Assembly (NCBI GenBank): GCA_963966185.1
Contig: CAWZYM010000241.1
Span: 124,001-188,000 of the forward strand
Length of the DNA: 64,000 nt
Origin: Rhabditoides inermis
Lineage: Eukaryota > Nematoda > Chromadorea > Rhabditida > Rhabditidae
Direction: 5' to 3'
Positions 32,401-43,731 of this stretch are shown in pieces; within the stretch, counting starts at the first letter, position 1, and every line of letters begins with the position of its first letter. The notes under the pieces are model-generated. The model saw nothing but the letters and a program-made list of their open reading frames with translations, was not told the DNA's origin and did not search any database. A program made the position numbers and the translations under genes.

Positions 32401-35058
32401 CGATGAAGACGTGGCTCTCCGTCGTTCCCGGTCTACAAAAAGCGTGGGATGAGGTCGAGCAAGGAGCGCACCATGTTCACCCAGGTAGAACATTGGAATT
32501 ATATGATACTTACATTTTTATATTACAGACACACAAGTCCGTATATTTACGGAAGCGAATCTTTCGCAGACCAAGAGTATCAACATGGCGACTCAACTGA
32601 ACAAAGCAATGGGAAAGAAGATGCTCCATGGAAAAACCGTCTTCAAGCGGGCCAAGAACGACATGATCATTCACGAGAAGTACAAGTCATTCACCGCAAC
32701 ACTCACCGATAAGAGTGAGTAATGGGAAGGTGTATGAAAGACAAACAGACAAACGAATGGAAATGAACAACGAACAATTTGTGGATGGGAGAAGGGTATA
32801 AGAGGAAAATACAACAATAACAAAACAACTACTTCACAAACAATTTTAGTGATAAAACACTCACTAATCTCTCCCTCTCTCCCTGCCCCCTTTCCCAGAG
32901 TCAGAGCAGCGTGGCACAGTAGACCCACGAGTAGAGTAGATCTGAAGTGAAAAAAACAGTATATTTTCAGAGTCGGGCGAGTCGAAGCAGTTGATGTGCG
33001 CTCTGATTGACCCCGACACTCTTCACGACTTTATCTTGGAACTCGCCAAGAGAAGGATCACTCGCAAAGACCCGGGATTCAAGAACAAGGCATGGTTGCG
33101 GATCGGAATTGATGCTGGCAAGGGATTGACTAAGCTGGCAATCTCCTTCGCCAACAACTCCAACGCCAACTCATGCTACAACTGGCACATGATTGGGATG
33201 TACGCGGGAAAGGAATGCATGCAGTATATCCGCGCAATCTTCAGTAAGCTGTTCGACAAGATCAACGAACTCGAGGAGGTGTTCAACAAGGAGGGGGAGA
33301 AGATGCAGCTGGTCAAGATGCTGATTGGAGACCTGAAATCTATTGCATCTACCCAGGGACACGGAGGCACAGCGTGCACGTGGTTCTGCGTTTATTGCCA
33401 CAAACCGAAGAGCGAGCTGAAGCAGTTCAAGTACTGCATCAAGGATGTCTCACCTGAGGACAAGCAGGAGGCCGAGAGAGCAGGCGTGCCCCCGGTCGTG
33501 CGCCAGACGTCCCATCCGAAACGTCGTCATGCTGAAATGGTGAAGTATGGAATCAAGGCGGAGAAGATGAAGAAGGTCGTCTATGCGAAGACATCAGGGA
33601 TGGCACAGCAGCCATTGCTCAATGGCGAGTGTGCACTGGCACAGCTACATCTCGACATGGGAGTGACACAGCAGCTCAAGAACGCTCTCAACGAGGACTG
33701 CTACACCATCGACGTGTACACCAAGATAGGGCTCGAACTCACCATGGGTTGCTTGCCTTCGCAGTGCGGAAACGCCGACGTTTCCACCAGCGCGTTCCCG
33801 ACTCTCCCCGATTCTGCCCTCAAGACAGCTGCGAGCCGTGCCCAGAGGTTCTCCAGACTCGTCTCAGTGATCCATTCACAAGGTGAGTCTATAAGCAAAT
33901 CGATTGATTAATTGATTGATAAAACATACATTTTCAGATCCGCTGGAGGGACTGGAAGTGGTCGGCGACGGGTCGGATGGGTGCAGCCACAGCTGGTGCC
34001 CATTCCGTCAGAGCGAGAACCTGAAGAAGACCATTCCAGTCACTCAGCTACTCAAGTGGAAGGCGTGCGATGAGTGCGGACGTCGCGTGCACCAGGCATG
34101 CGACGGACTGCTCACTGCGGACATGCAAGACGATGATCGAATGGGGGAGCACCGATGCATGGTGTGAGTGATAAACACAATTCAATTATTACAATAATAA
34201 CTCACATTATGCAGATGCCGTCTTGGCGCCGGTGCATCTCTCCCTGACGTGGCGGCACAGTTTACTGTGCTGAAGACGAAGATCGAGCGTGAGCAGCAAC
34301 TGCGACAGATCCTGAAAGGAGCGAAGATGAATGGACTGTTGGCAGCGGTCAAGTCGAAGATGGCCGAGTACAAGATCCGTGAAAACACCTACCACACAGG
34401 TGAATACAAAGACACGTGAATTATCACATCACATATTATCATGCCCATCATCAAACACAAAGTTAATGACATTCCTTACAGGATCTCTGAACGGTACGAT
34501 GTGTCAGCTCTACATCAAGAACTTCCATCACATTGTGGAACCGCTGGCCAAGCATCCGTCGACGGTGGTGAAGAGACTGGCAGAGAAGTACCAGGCCGTG
34601 GCCAACCTCCTTCTCGTAATACAGTCGGGTATGAAGAGCAAGTTCCTGGAGACGACACACAAGGAACGGGTGAAGCGAGCGTGCGTGCAGCTTCCCGGCA
34701 CCTACATGGTGCACTTCCCCGAACTACGAGAGACGCCCAAGCACCACGTGCTCATCAGTGGGTTATTATGCGACTCTCTCTTTCTTTCTCTCCCGTTAGT
34801 GTTAGTAATTAACTGTTTACAGAGCACGTAAAGACGTTTCTCGACGAGTGGGGAACCATCGGACTGTTCAGCGAGCAGGGTCTTGAGGCCCTCCACGCGC
34901 ACGTGAACGCGGTGGCGAGCAGGATGGGCTTCGCGCAGATGAGTCCCGCCGCACTCCAGGTCATCATGCAGGAGGTGAACGCTCGCGCTCTCATCTTGTG
35001 GGAGGATCGTGATGAGGAGGCCGAGAAGGAGGAGACTGCGCAGAACACACAAGAATAG
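29450..35058 (+). CDS. RNase H/DDE transposase-like protein (RAG1/Transib-type motifs) with PHD-like finger
   Basis: Eleven exons, all GT/AG and in phase: 29450-29499, 29738-30069, 31686-31967, 32018-32243, 32309-32484, 32529-32714, 32971-33882, 33938-34163, 34215-34399, 34482-34757 and 34823-35058, giving 1028 residues. The N-terminus is basic ([10 protein letters not shown]...), then alanine-rich, then a long glutamate tract. The core has GIDAGKG (Asp465), [15 protein letters not shown] (Asp538) followed 19 residues on by CVYC (Cys557, Cys560), and near the end a His-rich stretch (KHH...SEH) and SEQGLEALH (Glu968 or Glu972). A C-x2-C-x4-H-x2-C...C-x2-C finger (from Cys765) interrupts the core. 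Order and motifs resemble RAG1/Transib-like DDE enzymes. No terminal inverted repeats flank it, and the many introns suggest a host gene. Intron 2 contains an antisense LDL-receptor-repeat remnant. Confidence 0.75.
30261..31625 (-). pseudogene. Decayed LDL-receptor class A repeat protein gene
   Basis: Lies antisense in intron 2 of the DDE-like gene. Several exon-like pieces show LDLa modules: [15 protein letters not shown]...CYNIHDCG (31620-31500), DEANCHYL (about 31465), [24 protein letters not shown] (30930-30855, the best preserved), [10 protein letters not shown] (about 30820) and [22 protein letters not shown] (30710-30640). Hydrophobic segments follow ([11 protein letters not shown] near 30540; [11 protein letters not shown] near 30405). 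In-frame stops or frame breaks fall inside or just after most modules, so an intact product cannot be assembled. An intact family member would be a membrane receptor with calcium-binding LDLa domains. Confidence 0.55.
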
Positions 35059-35949
35059 GATACACGGGATTAGTGTTCTATTGTTCTCAAAACATGCATG
35101 TTATTTTGTTCACATTATGAGATAAATATCACAGTTATAAACAAACAATCAATGATATACGACGCGCAAGTCAAATCAATCAATGAACGACAAATCGAGG
35201 ATCTAATGAATAGCCGGCCGGCAAGCCAACTGATCGCGGGCAGGTAACACTAACCGTGAATTTTCACCATGCGAGTGCTGCGTTTTGACATTCAATTGAG
35301 TTGTTTTTCAACTTCCACTGCATCTAAATTCGATTTCAAGGGCTCTTTGGATTCGCAATAATCCAGTCTATAAAACATATAGGACCAAATCACGATTAGA
35401 ACTGTAATACGGAAAATATTCACACTGTCGGCCCCAGATTTTGCTCGATAATCTCAAATTCGTGGCGTAGTAAGCTTGCCGTTCAGCAGACATGAGCTTA
35501 AAAATAAAGTTGTGCATAACGATTATGGAGCAAATTCTTAGCTACAATTTCGTATATTAAGATCAATATTTCGTTCGCCGCTATATGGAAAACAACTCGA
35601 TTGAAATCGGCATACTCATGCGAATCGGGCGCGTGACCCGTTCAAAATGGCCCGTTTTCCCGCGCAAATATAATTAGGCTCACGAACCGGGAGCAACTGG
35701 GTGTGGGATGAATGCGCGGTCCGCTCTGGTACAACGCGGGGCGGTGCGAGATCGCCCCGCGGGAGCCCCGAGAACTGCGCGGTTCGCGCGGGATTCCCGC
35801 GTAAACCGCGTAACAGTCCCGCGGGAACCGCGCAGAGCATTATCAGCCTACTGATCCGGTCACTTCTTTGTTGTAGTTCTCTCCTGTATTTTTGTTTTCA
35901 AATACACCAACGACCATATAGATAACATATTTCATTCGCGACAAACAAG

Positions 35950-36640
35950 TAACACATCAATGCACCACAAAGTAACAGTATTTGGAGAGGTGGCGAAGAC
36001 TTGTTCTTGAGCACAACTTGTTCTTGAGCTTGGATCGAAAATGGCGGGCTTGATCTTGTACTGGCACTCCTCCTGCTGCTCGACTCGAAGTTGACCTGAA
36101 CACCAATCACTCAATATCAATCTATATGGACAAATCATTACCTGTACGAGGTGCAGCACGAGCTCCTTGAGGCGTAACTGCTTCACCTTGAAGCCTTTCG
36201 ACAGGTGCGCGGCGAGAAGAAGAATGCAGTCAGACTTGTGCTGGAGAGATTGATCGTAATTCATATCACTCCTTCATCCACCAACCTTCTCCTCGTGTAC
36301 CTTCTCTCGATCTGCGCGAAGTGGTCGGCATCGGCCGAGAATATTTGCACTCCGCCTCCTTCCGGCACATAGCGTACTTTCCCTGAAACATAAAGTGATG
36401 TACGAAAAACAAGTTCTTTTCGACACACACCTTAACGAGCAAGAACTGGACGACAGTCCTCTACGTGCCCACGTCGTCGACGAGCAGTGTCTGTTTCCCA
36501 GTTCTCCCTTCTCCGGAACACTCCTTTGGAGAGTACAGCGGGCCATTTGTCAGCCTCAGGCGATCTTGGCGAACGAGGCGGGGAGGCGAGCGCGATGTGC
36601 CCCGCCTCCTTTCACTCCAGTAGGTCAGGATGACAGCATC
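35950..36640 (-). pseudogene. Decayed coding-like sequence, family not recognised
   Basis: On the minus strand short protein-like blocks follow each other in different frames, with splice-like signals between them: GPLYSPKECSGEGRTGKQ (about 36540), VRYVPEGGGVQIFSADADHFAQIE (about 36370), HKSDCILLLAAHLSKGFKVK (about 36235) and QLRVEQQEECQYKIKPAIFD (about 36090). Stops and phase breaks prevent a continuous product. It could be a pseudogene or a gene model I could not resolve. Confidence 0.3.
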
Positions 36641-37678
36641 TTAACAAGAATAATGTTATACGTAACAAGATTCGAACTTCGAACTTAACATGCACGCACC
36701 TTCCATATTTTCTCGTACTAGCCTACTGCTGCCAGCCGGGAGCACTCCGCGTGCTCGGATCACCATATACATACAACAAACCTACAAAATAACAAATATT
36801 TTCAAAATAAACAATACAAACATGAAATGAATGAAATCGCAGAACTTCCGTGTTCGCAAAATTTAAACGTGAAAAGGACGCCGTTACATTGTTCGGGACT
36901 TCCTCGAAAGCCCCGCGGGATCCCCGAAAACAGAAACCATCCCGCCGGGTTCAATCTGCATTTCGCGCCTCCCGCGGGATCCCCGCGCGGTACCGCGCAC
37001 TGTCGGGAGGCCCGCGGGTAACGCGAGGGCGCCGCGAAAAACCGTGGAATCCCGCGGGGCGTTCGCGACTTTGCCTGAGTTGGTCAAATGGCTAGGTTTG
37101 TTTCCTAGCGTTTGTGCCTCTTTATGCCTTTTTTTATTGTTCTATCCGGAAATAGAATGCATTCCGTGTTTGCATTGTTACGTGTACTTGTGGAATCCAC
37201 CCTATGACGAAGATTCGAGATGTAATCCGGTATTCCCCTCTCGAGTGACGATTACGGGTCTCCTCTGCCGCTCTGTCGTCATTCTCCTCTTTTTCTCTCT
37301 CCTCATCCCAAATGTCCTCGCTCCCCTCGCTTTCTCTCTCGCCTCCAAAAAAAGACGTACGAAATGCATCTAGAAGCGTCTCTCCGAGTCGCATATTGGA
37401 ATGAAACCACGTGTCGTGTGTGCATTGTGCACCCCAGTCGTTCCAGCAATCCCGCCTAGTCTTCATATACCTCATGTTGAGCTGTGTTCAGATGTCTTCA
37501 TGTAACATGTTCTCTAGCCGAGTTGTCAGCTATCAACCCCGCTTTCTTCCCACATGCCTTTCTTCCCTTTTCTTTTACCACTGGCAGTGTTAGGTGCAGT
37601 AATATGCTCTCAAAAACAATCCTCGCACACAACATCCGATAACAAGGCGGAGACATCAACAGATCGTCCTCTCTGTCT

Positions 37679-37683
37679 CTGTT

Positions 37684-37732
<49 letters not shown>

Positions 37733-37765
37733 GTCTTTCTCCCTGTCTCTGTCTCTCTTTCGCAG
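37679..37765. repeat. (CT)n / CTGTCTCT microsatellite
   Basis: CT tract with GTCTCT interruptions, the reverse complement of the GAGACA-type motif expanded at 12-13.5 kb. Confidence 0.85.
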
Positions 37766-38052
37766 TGAGCGTTTACAGCCCTGCAATCACTTTCCAGGTG
37801 ATAAGGGAACTGACCCCCGATCCGTGATGCGCGCTTTTTATATGGCTTCCCCCTACTTCTCTCTTCACTCATGTGATGATTAGCGATCAATATGTGTGCG
37901 ATGAGTGGCTTACTGTATCGTAAGGTCAGTGTCAAATTTATGTGATAATCCTCTCACACGCATTTATTATCGTTTCTTAGCACGTTATGTTCCGTGTTGG
38001 TTGTAGTGGTGTGGTTTTCGGCATGCCTTCATCTCATTTCGTCTATTTCAGG

Positions 38053-38560
38053 ATGGCCGGAGAGGATATCGCAGTGACCAAGTTCCGCGAGTACCTCAGG
38101 ATCAACACTGAACAGCCCAACCCCGACTACGGTGAGCAGGAGTGGTTTTGTACGTGTACTGTACGAGGGAGTTGTAAGGATACAGTATACGACTCGCTTT
38201 CAGCGGCGTGCCGCGATTTCCTTTTTAAACTCGCCGATGAGCTCGGCATCAAGCGCTACGCAGTCGAGGTCGGTCTATTCACTGTATTGTGTTGTATTGA
38301 TTGACTCAATTTGAGACGGTTGCTGGAAAGCCGGTGATTGTGATGACAATCGAGGGAAGCGAGCCTTCTCTTCCATCTATCATGCTCTACTCCCATACTG
38401 ACGTCGTCCCCACGTTCATAGTGAGACAATTGATGTGTTTTATCGATGAATATTCAATCTATATTTCAGGAACACTGGAAGTACGATCCCTATTCTGCGC
38501 ACAAGGATGAGAAGGGAGACATCTATGCGAGAGGAGCACAGGTTAGGAAAAGCAAGTGGA

Positions 38561-38613
<53 letters not shown>

Positions 38614-40137
38614 GGCGAAGAAGTAAAATGATGAATAGAGGGGCTGGTTTGGTTACAGGATATGAAGTGCGTGGGTAGCCAATACTTCGAGGCGATCCGC
38701 AGTCACTTCCTACGTGGAACCAAGCAGTTTCGCCGCACTGTCCACATCGTCTGGGGACCCGGTGTGGTTCTTCATCCCTCCCCTCCCCCTCTCCCCCTCT
38801 CTTTCTTTCTCGCGCTCTCTCCTCTATTGGACTCGTTTCTTGCAGACGAGGAGATCGGGGGCGTTGATGGTCTGTGCAAATTCGTGAACATGCCGGAGTT
38901 CAAGGCACTCAACATCGGTTTCACCCTGGATGAGGGACTTGCATCCGAAACTGACAAGTACAAGGTCTACTACGCTGAAAGGTGCCCCTGGTGTGAGTGC
39001 CCCAACCCAATTCATTATCTCCTCTCACAATAATTGAGATGCTTCCAGGGGTAAAGGTGACTTTCGAGGGGTCACCGGGACACGGTTCCAAGTTCATCGA
39101 GAATACTGCTGTCGAGAAGCTGGTGAGAATAGAAAGATGGAGGGAATTAGATAGAGAAACGTTGTTTCTTTTACAGCACAAGTTCATGGACCGTGCGTTG
39201 GCGTTCCGTGCAAAGCAGAAGGCTATCCTCGACAACAACCCTGCTCTCACACTGGGTGACGTGACCACAGTCAACCTCACGATCATACACGGAGGCGTTC
39301 AGACCAACGTCCTACCCGAGAAATTCGTCGCCGGTAAGTCTGTTCATATGCATTTCGTATTTTTAAAAGTAGCGAAATTTAATCATGCAGATGAATAATG
39401 AACCCTGTGTTGAGAGGTGGACATCCGCGTGCCTCCCACCGTGGACATGGTGGCATTCGATAAGGAGCTGCACGGATGGTGCACCGAAGCCGGAGAAGGA
39501 GTGACACTAGAGTACAAGCAGGTACGCACTGCATACGCCACTACTCCCACTCACGCTCTGCCTCTTTGCAGAAGAACGTGTGCACCAATGTCACGCCCAC
39601 CACAATGGACGATCCGTTCTGGGCAGCCGTGGAGGGAACGCTGCGCAGCGAGTGAGCAGTGTCCTTATTCCCCCTTCCATCACTCGAAAGGACTAGTTAC
39701 ATTCCAAATCTGACACAGCATCGCTTCCCGGCATTCATGTACAAAATATGCGTCACACCCCGATCACAGTCAATCAATCAATCGTTTATCCGGAATCGTT
39801 GCCCTATCACAGTAGCACCGTGAACCGGCGTGAAATTTTTCGAGTTTGGAGTCGGGCCTTCACCACATAGTTCTCTTCTATCAGGGGTTGCGAGTTCACG
39901 AAGGAGATCTTCACTGGGGCGACCGACTCGCGCTTCCTTCGCGCTCTCGGATACAAGTCGATTGGGTTCTCTCCGATGATCAACACACCCTCCCTCCTCC
40001 ACGACCACAACGAGTACCTTAACGAGAAGGTACAAAAGACAGAGAGACAAGGGTGACATGATGACATCATCTAGGTGTTCCTTCGCGGCGTCGAGATCTA
40101 CGAGAAACTCATTGCCGCCCTGGCCAACATCCAGTAA
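38053..40137 (+). CDS. ACY1: Aminoacylase-1 (N-acyl-L-amino-acid amidohydrolase)
   Basis: Twelve exons (38053-38131, 38204-38268, 38316-38420, 38470-38541, 38659-38761, 38846-38992, 39049-39122, 39177-39333, 39415-39521, 39572-39651, 39885-40029, 40075-40137) encode about 398 residues, close to the 400-odd usual for the family. M20 zinc-peptidase motifs are visible: LYSHTDVVP (metal His and Asp), ARGAQDMK, PDEEIGG (catalytic Glu pair), YYAERCPWW, the dimerisation-domain histidine in SPGHGSKF, and LLHDHNE near the C-terminus. The family hydrolyses N-acetylated amino acids in the cytosol to free amino acids. The start follows TATTTTCAG by one base, consistent with trans-splicing. AATAAA lies at 40239. 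A GA microsatellite lies in intron 4. Confidence 0.94.
38566..38609. repeat. (GA)n microsatellite in ACY1 intron
   Basis: About 40 bp of GA between exons 4 and 5 of aminoacylase-1. Confidence 0.9.
39765..39800 (-). repeat. Retroelement-like 3' tail with ATTG repeats
   Basis: CAATCAATCAATCGTTTATC is the reverse of tails at 49600-49650 and 52785-52825 (GATTC-T/C-GGATAAA-TGATTGATTG). The three tails suggest a dispersed retroelement family with a short tandem-repeat 3' end. Confidence 0.4.
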
Positions 40138-40440
40138 TCACATTTCTGCACACATCCTGCTCACTTATTCAATCTAACGTGCCAACGTGTAAACGCGTGA
40201 TATTATGTAAATGTAAGATGCTTCGATAGATGCTCGGAATAAAAAATTTATCAAAAAACCAGAAATCACATACACTATAAATAAATAGGGCTATGATGGA
40301 ACGTGTAATAAAAGCTCTGTTAGGCGGCGTGGTATTTGGTAGATAGAGCCGACCAGGTGACATGGACCAGAAGTAAAAACGCATTGAGCGAGTAGTCAGT
40401 AATCAGTATCAAGAGAGGGAAATGGTTACATATGGGACGT

Positions 40441-41318
40441 CTAAGTGCGCACGTCAACTCCGAGAGCCTGCAGAATCGCGTTCATGACTGTCTTCTTTAG
40501 GCCAAGACGCTCAGTCTGAAAACATGATACGTATGACCCAATAAATAATTCACTACACACGTTCGTACCTGTTGATGGATCTTTGCGCGGAAGTTGCGGA
40601 GACGAGTGGAAGCGTGAAGGAGGACGATGAGGAGAGGAATACACAATGAGATGAGCACTGTCGCCACAGACGGAAGCACAGAGATAAAGGCGTAGCACGT
40701 AATCACAATTCCGCCCAGAGTCAACCACTGATGATCGCGACGAATCTACAATAACATAATCGATATAATTATTATATTCGCGCCGCATGAATAATAATAA
40801 TAACAGACCTCAATGAAATTGGGGGAGAGGGTGAAGAACGCCGCCGCAGCCACAGCTACTATCGCCATAAGTCCGATCGCGAAGTCCTAAACATTAATGG
40901 TTACTTTTCTTATAAATTCTTTACAATTTCGCAATAGCATATCTCGTAGTCGTAGTAGTACATGAGAACTGACGATATCAACAATGAATATGAACTAAAA
41001 TAATAACCTGCGCCTGAAGGAAAGTAGCGAAGATAACGAGCGTGAAGAACACCGTAAAATAATTTGTCTGGTAGTAGAGAAGGTTAGAGATGATGCGGTT
41101 GTTCCATCTCGGAAAGTCGCCAAACGGAGGCAGCTATAACAGAAGTGTATATTTTACTTGTAAACCTGTAAATCGTCCTATCATCTTCACTATGAACCAC
41201 CAACCTCGAAGCGGGCTTTGTCCAGCACAAAGTCTTCGACAGTGCGGAACTTTGGAAATTCTACGCCGTTCAGAATCTGGAAATTTACTTCGGACACGTC
41301 ATCGTCCTGACGTTCCAT
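40441..41318 (-). CDS. PRA1-domain family protein, ARL6IP5/JWA-like
   Basis: Five exons (41318-41205, 41133-41008, 40886-40809, 40745-40569, 40515-40441), about 189 residues. The PRA1 hallmark is visible: [16 protein letters not shown], followed by paired hydrophobic segments ([14 protein letters not shown] and [18 protein letters not shown], then [13 protein letters not shown] and [20 protein letters not shown]), then the conserved LRNFRAK and a short tail. Family members are four-helix ER/Golgi membrane proteins affecting Rab and transporter trafficking. The length and LLYYQTNY block fit PRAF2/PRAF3 (ARL6IP5) best. The ATG lies 5 nt after a TTTCAG acceptor. It is convergent with aminoacylase-1. 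Confidence 0.85.
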
Positions 41319-42063
41319 GTTCCTGAAATGACGTGCTTTAATAACTAAAAGTATGTCTCACAAATTCATTACTACACAATGATGTGTGCACAAATTGAAA
41401 TGTACGAAGACAAAGCATTTACGTCTATTAATCCAAATCGTGACTCCACATTTTTGCTCACTACAACCTTCCCAGTCATTATTTTTCATTCTTATCATTT
41501 CTAAACATTTTCTAATGGTATTTGAAAGATAACTGAAGTTAAAAATCAATTTCATGAAAGTTTGAAATTTCATTAAAATTTCAACTTTATGAAATTCAGT
41601 TATTTTAAGTTATAAATGTCTTAACACAGTTATAGATTGATTCTATAAACAATACTAATCGATTTCTGAAATGAAAACATATGAAAACATCACTTCGACA
41701 CTCTGGGATAGAGTCACGATTTGGAACCCGATAAAATGTGTGCAAGAATAAAACATGCCACAAAAGCAAACCAACCGAACAAATACAAACAAACAAACAC
41801 AAACAAACAAAAAACATTCAACATGAACGAACATATGATAATAATGGCGAGAAAAGAAATAAATCAGTCCTATCACGAAAACATCACGAATTCAAACTCT
41901 ACCGTAATCAATATATTTTCGTAATCCATGTACTTTCCGTAGTGGAGTCCACTCTCATTTTCGAAACAGAATCACATGTGTGCTGCCGTTTGTGCGGTTC
42001 TGTTGTTGTCTTGTTCGTTTGCTCGAAGCATTTTCTATGTCATACGGATTGATCTTATCATAG
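41319..42063. promoter_or_regulatory. Divergent intergenic region between PRA1-like gene and NAP1
   Basis: AT-rich, 745 bp, no supported coding exon. It must hold the promoters of both flanking genes, which are transcribed outward. Short frames rich in Lys/Asn or Phe/Cys reflect base composition. Confidence 0.45.
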
Positions 42064-43368
42064 ATGGAGGGAGACAAGAACCTGGCTGATCTCCTCGCCG
42101 AGAACGGCTATTCCATGGAGATGCCCAACCACGATCTTATCTCTGCTCTTCCCCTGACCATCAAGAAGCGCGTTCAGGCTCTTAAGAAGGTTCAGCTCAA
42201 GAGCGTCGAGGTATGTGTTTTGTTTGAATGGGACCTATGCACTAATTGTTGTCATGTGAAAATTGGTTTAGGTTGAGGCCAAGTTTTACGAGAAGGTTCA
42301 CGAGCTTGAGAAGGAGTTCGAGAAGGAGTTTGGAGTAGTCTTCGAGCAGGTTGGTAGTCTATATGGCTTCAGTTTCTACAATATTAATGATGCAGAGGAG
42401 GAAGATCGTCTCCGGTGAGTACGAGCCCACCGATGCGGAGTGCGATATAGCTATCATTCATGGAGCCACTGAGGAGGAGATTAAGGTGTGTTACCATACA
42501 GTTGTTATTGTACATACTATTATCAGGCACTGAACGATGCCTCTGAGGAGGACACTGGCAAGAAGGGAATCCCTGACTTCTGGCTCAATGTCATCAAGTC
42601 GTCCGAGGCTATTGGAGACATGGTTCAGGAGCACGATGAACCTATTCTATCCCATCTCATGGACATCACCACCACTGTGGAGTCTGAGCCCAAGGGATTC
42701 ACTCTCTACTTCCATTTCGCTCCCAACGAGTACTTCACCAACTCTGTGCTCAAGAAGCAGTACCTCCTCCAGATGGGCCCCGATGCCGAGGATCCGTTCG
42801 ATTATGATGGACCTTCCGTTACTAAGGCTGTTGGGTTGGTGTCTCAAGTAACTGTTTAACAACAGTACCGTTATTTTTTGTTTGTTTCAGAGACACCATT
42901 GACTGGAAGGATGGCAAGAACGTCACCAAGAAGGTAGTTAAGAAGAAGCAGAAGAAGGGACCTAACGCCGGAAAGTTCCTCACCAAGACTGTACGCTTTT
43001 CGCTCTACGTTTGCATGGCTTGACACTAGTTCTATTAATTGCTTCAAGTTTTCCTTTAGGTCAAAGCCGACAGCTTCTTCAACTTCTTCGAGCCTCCTCA
43101 GGAGCCGAATCCGGATACCAAGAACGAGGATGATGAGGAGGATCACGTAAGTTTTTTTTTTAATCACAGCTACCTTATTTTCTATTTTTTGTAGGAGACT
43201 ATCGAGCTGATGCGCGCCGACTTCGAGGTTGGACAGGTCATGCGCGATCACGTTATTCCTCGCGCCGTTCTCTTCTACACTGGAGAGGCTGTCGAGGGAG
43301 ACATGTACGATGACTTCGATGGAGAAGATGATGAGGACGAGATCACATCTGACGAGGATGAGGAGTAG
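42064..43368 (+). CDS. nap-1: Nucleosome assembly protein 1
   Basis: Seven exons (42064-42210, 42272-42349, 42396-42485, 42527-42834, 42891-42990, 43060-43146, 43195-43368) encode 327 residues. NAP-family signatures are clear: a long N-terminal helix (LPLTIKKRVQALKKVQLKS, then YEKVHELEKEFEKEF), RRKIVSGEYEPTD, GIPDFWLNVIKSSE, GFTLYFHFAPNEYFTN and DTIDWKDGKNVT, then KADSFFNFFEPP, and a strongly acidic C-terminal tail. NAP1 shuttles and deposits histones H2A-H2B. A basic KKVVKKKQKKG stretch is in the usual place for a nuclear-localisation-like patch. The ATG directly follows an acceptor (CATAG). The Lines-like gene follows 364 bp downstream on the same strand. Confidence 0.96.
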
Positions 43369-43731
43369 ATCTGTTTCGACCAATTCACTATTGTTTCCGT
43401 TCGCTTTGCCGGTTTTTGTTGGGAGCGAGGAGATGCGTTCACTGTTTACATCCCGCCCAAAGTATTCCCTTGTACAACCAGTGTCCCGATGCACCTATCA
43501 GATGTTCTATTCAGAAGTTTTAATTTTGATGCAGCTACTCTGATAAAACTCAATTTATCAAGATATTTTTTTATGTGCTGACGAGTTCAATTGCTCGATA
43601 CCATATCTTATTTATAATATAGATTATCCAGTGGACACATTGTTGTTACGGTACGCACCGAAAAGTTGTTTAATGATGTGTCTAGCAGATGACGTTCGCT
43701 GTGTGCTGTTATACTGAGTACATTTTGCAGG

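Larger units (their letters stand above)
35059..38052. other. Gene-poor stretch between DDE-like gene and aminoacylase-1
   Basis: Contains the 3' flank of the DDE-like gene, two GC-rich patches rich in CCCGCGGG (about 35640-35840 and 36890-37060), decayed coding-like sequence on the minus strand (35950-36640), a CT microsatellite (37670-37760), and the aminoacylase-1 upstream region. No intact gene is supported. Confidence 0.5.

Noticed and set aside
38053..40137. Carnosine dipeptidase (CNDP2)
   Set aside because: The M20 motifs fit, but flanking blocks (FREYLRINTEQPNPDYG, YYAERCPWW, GFSPM) match aminoacylase-1 much better.
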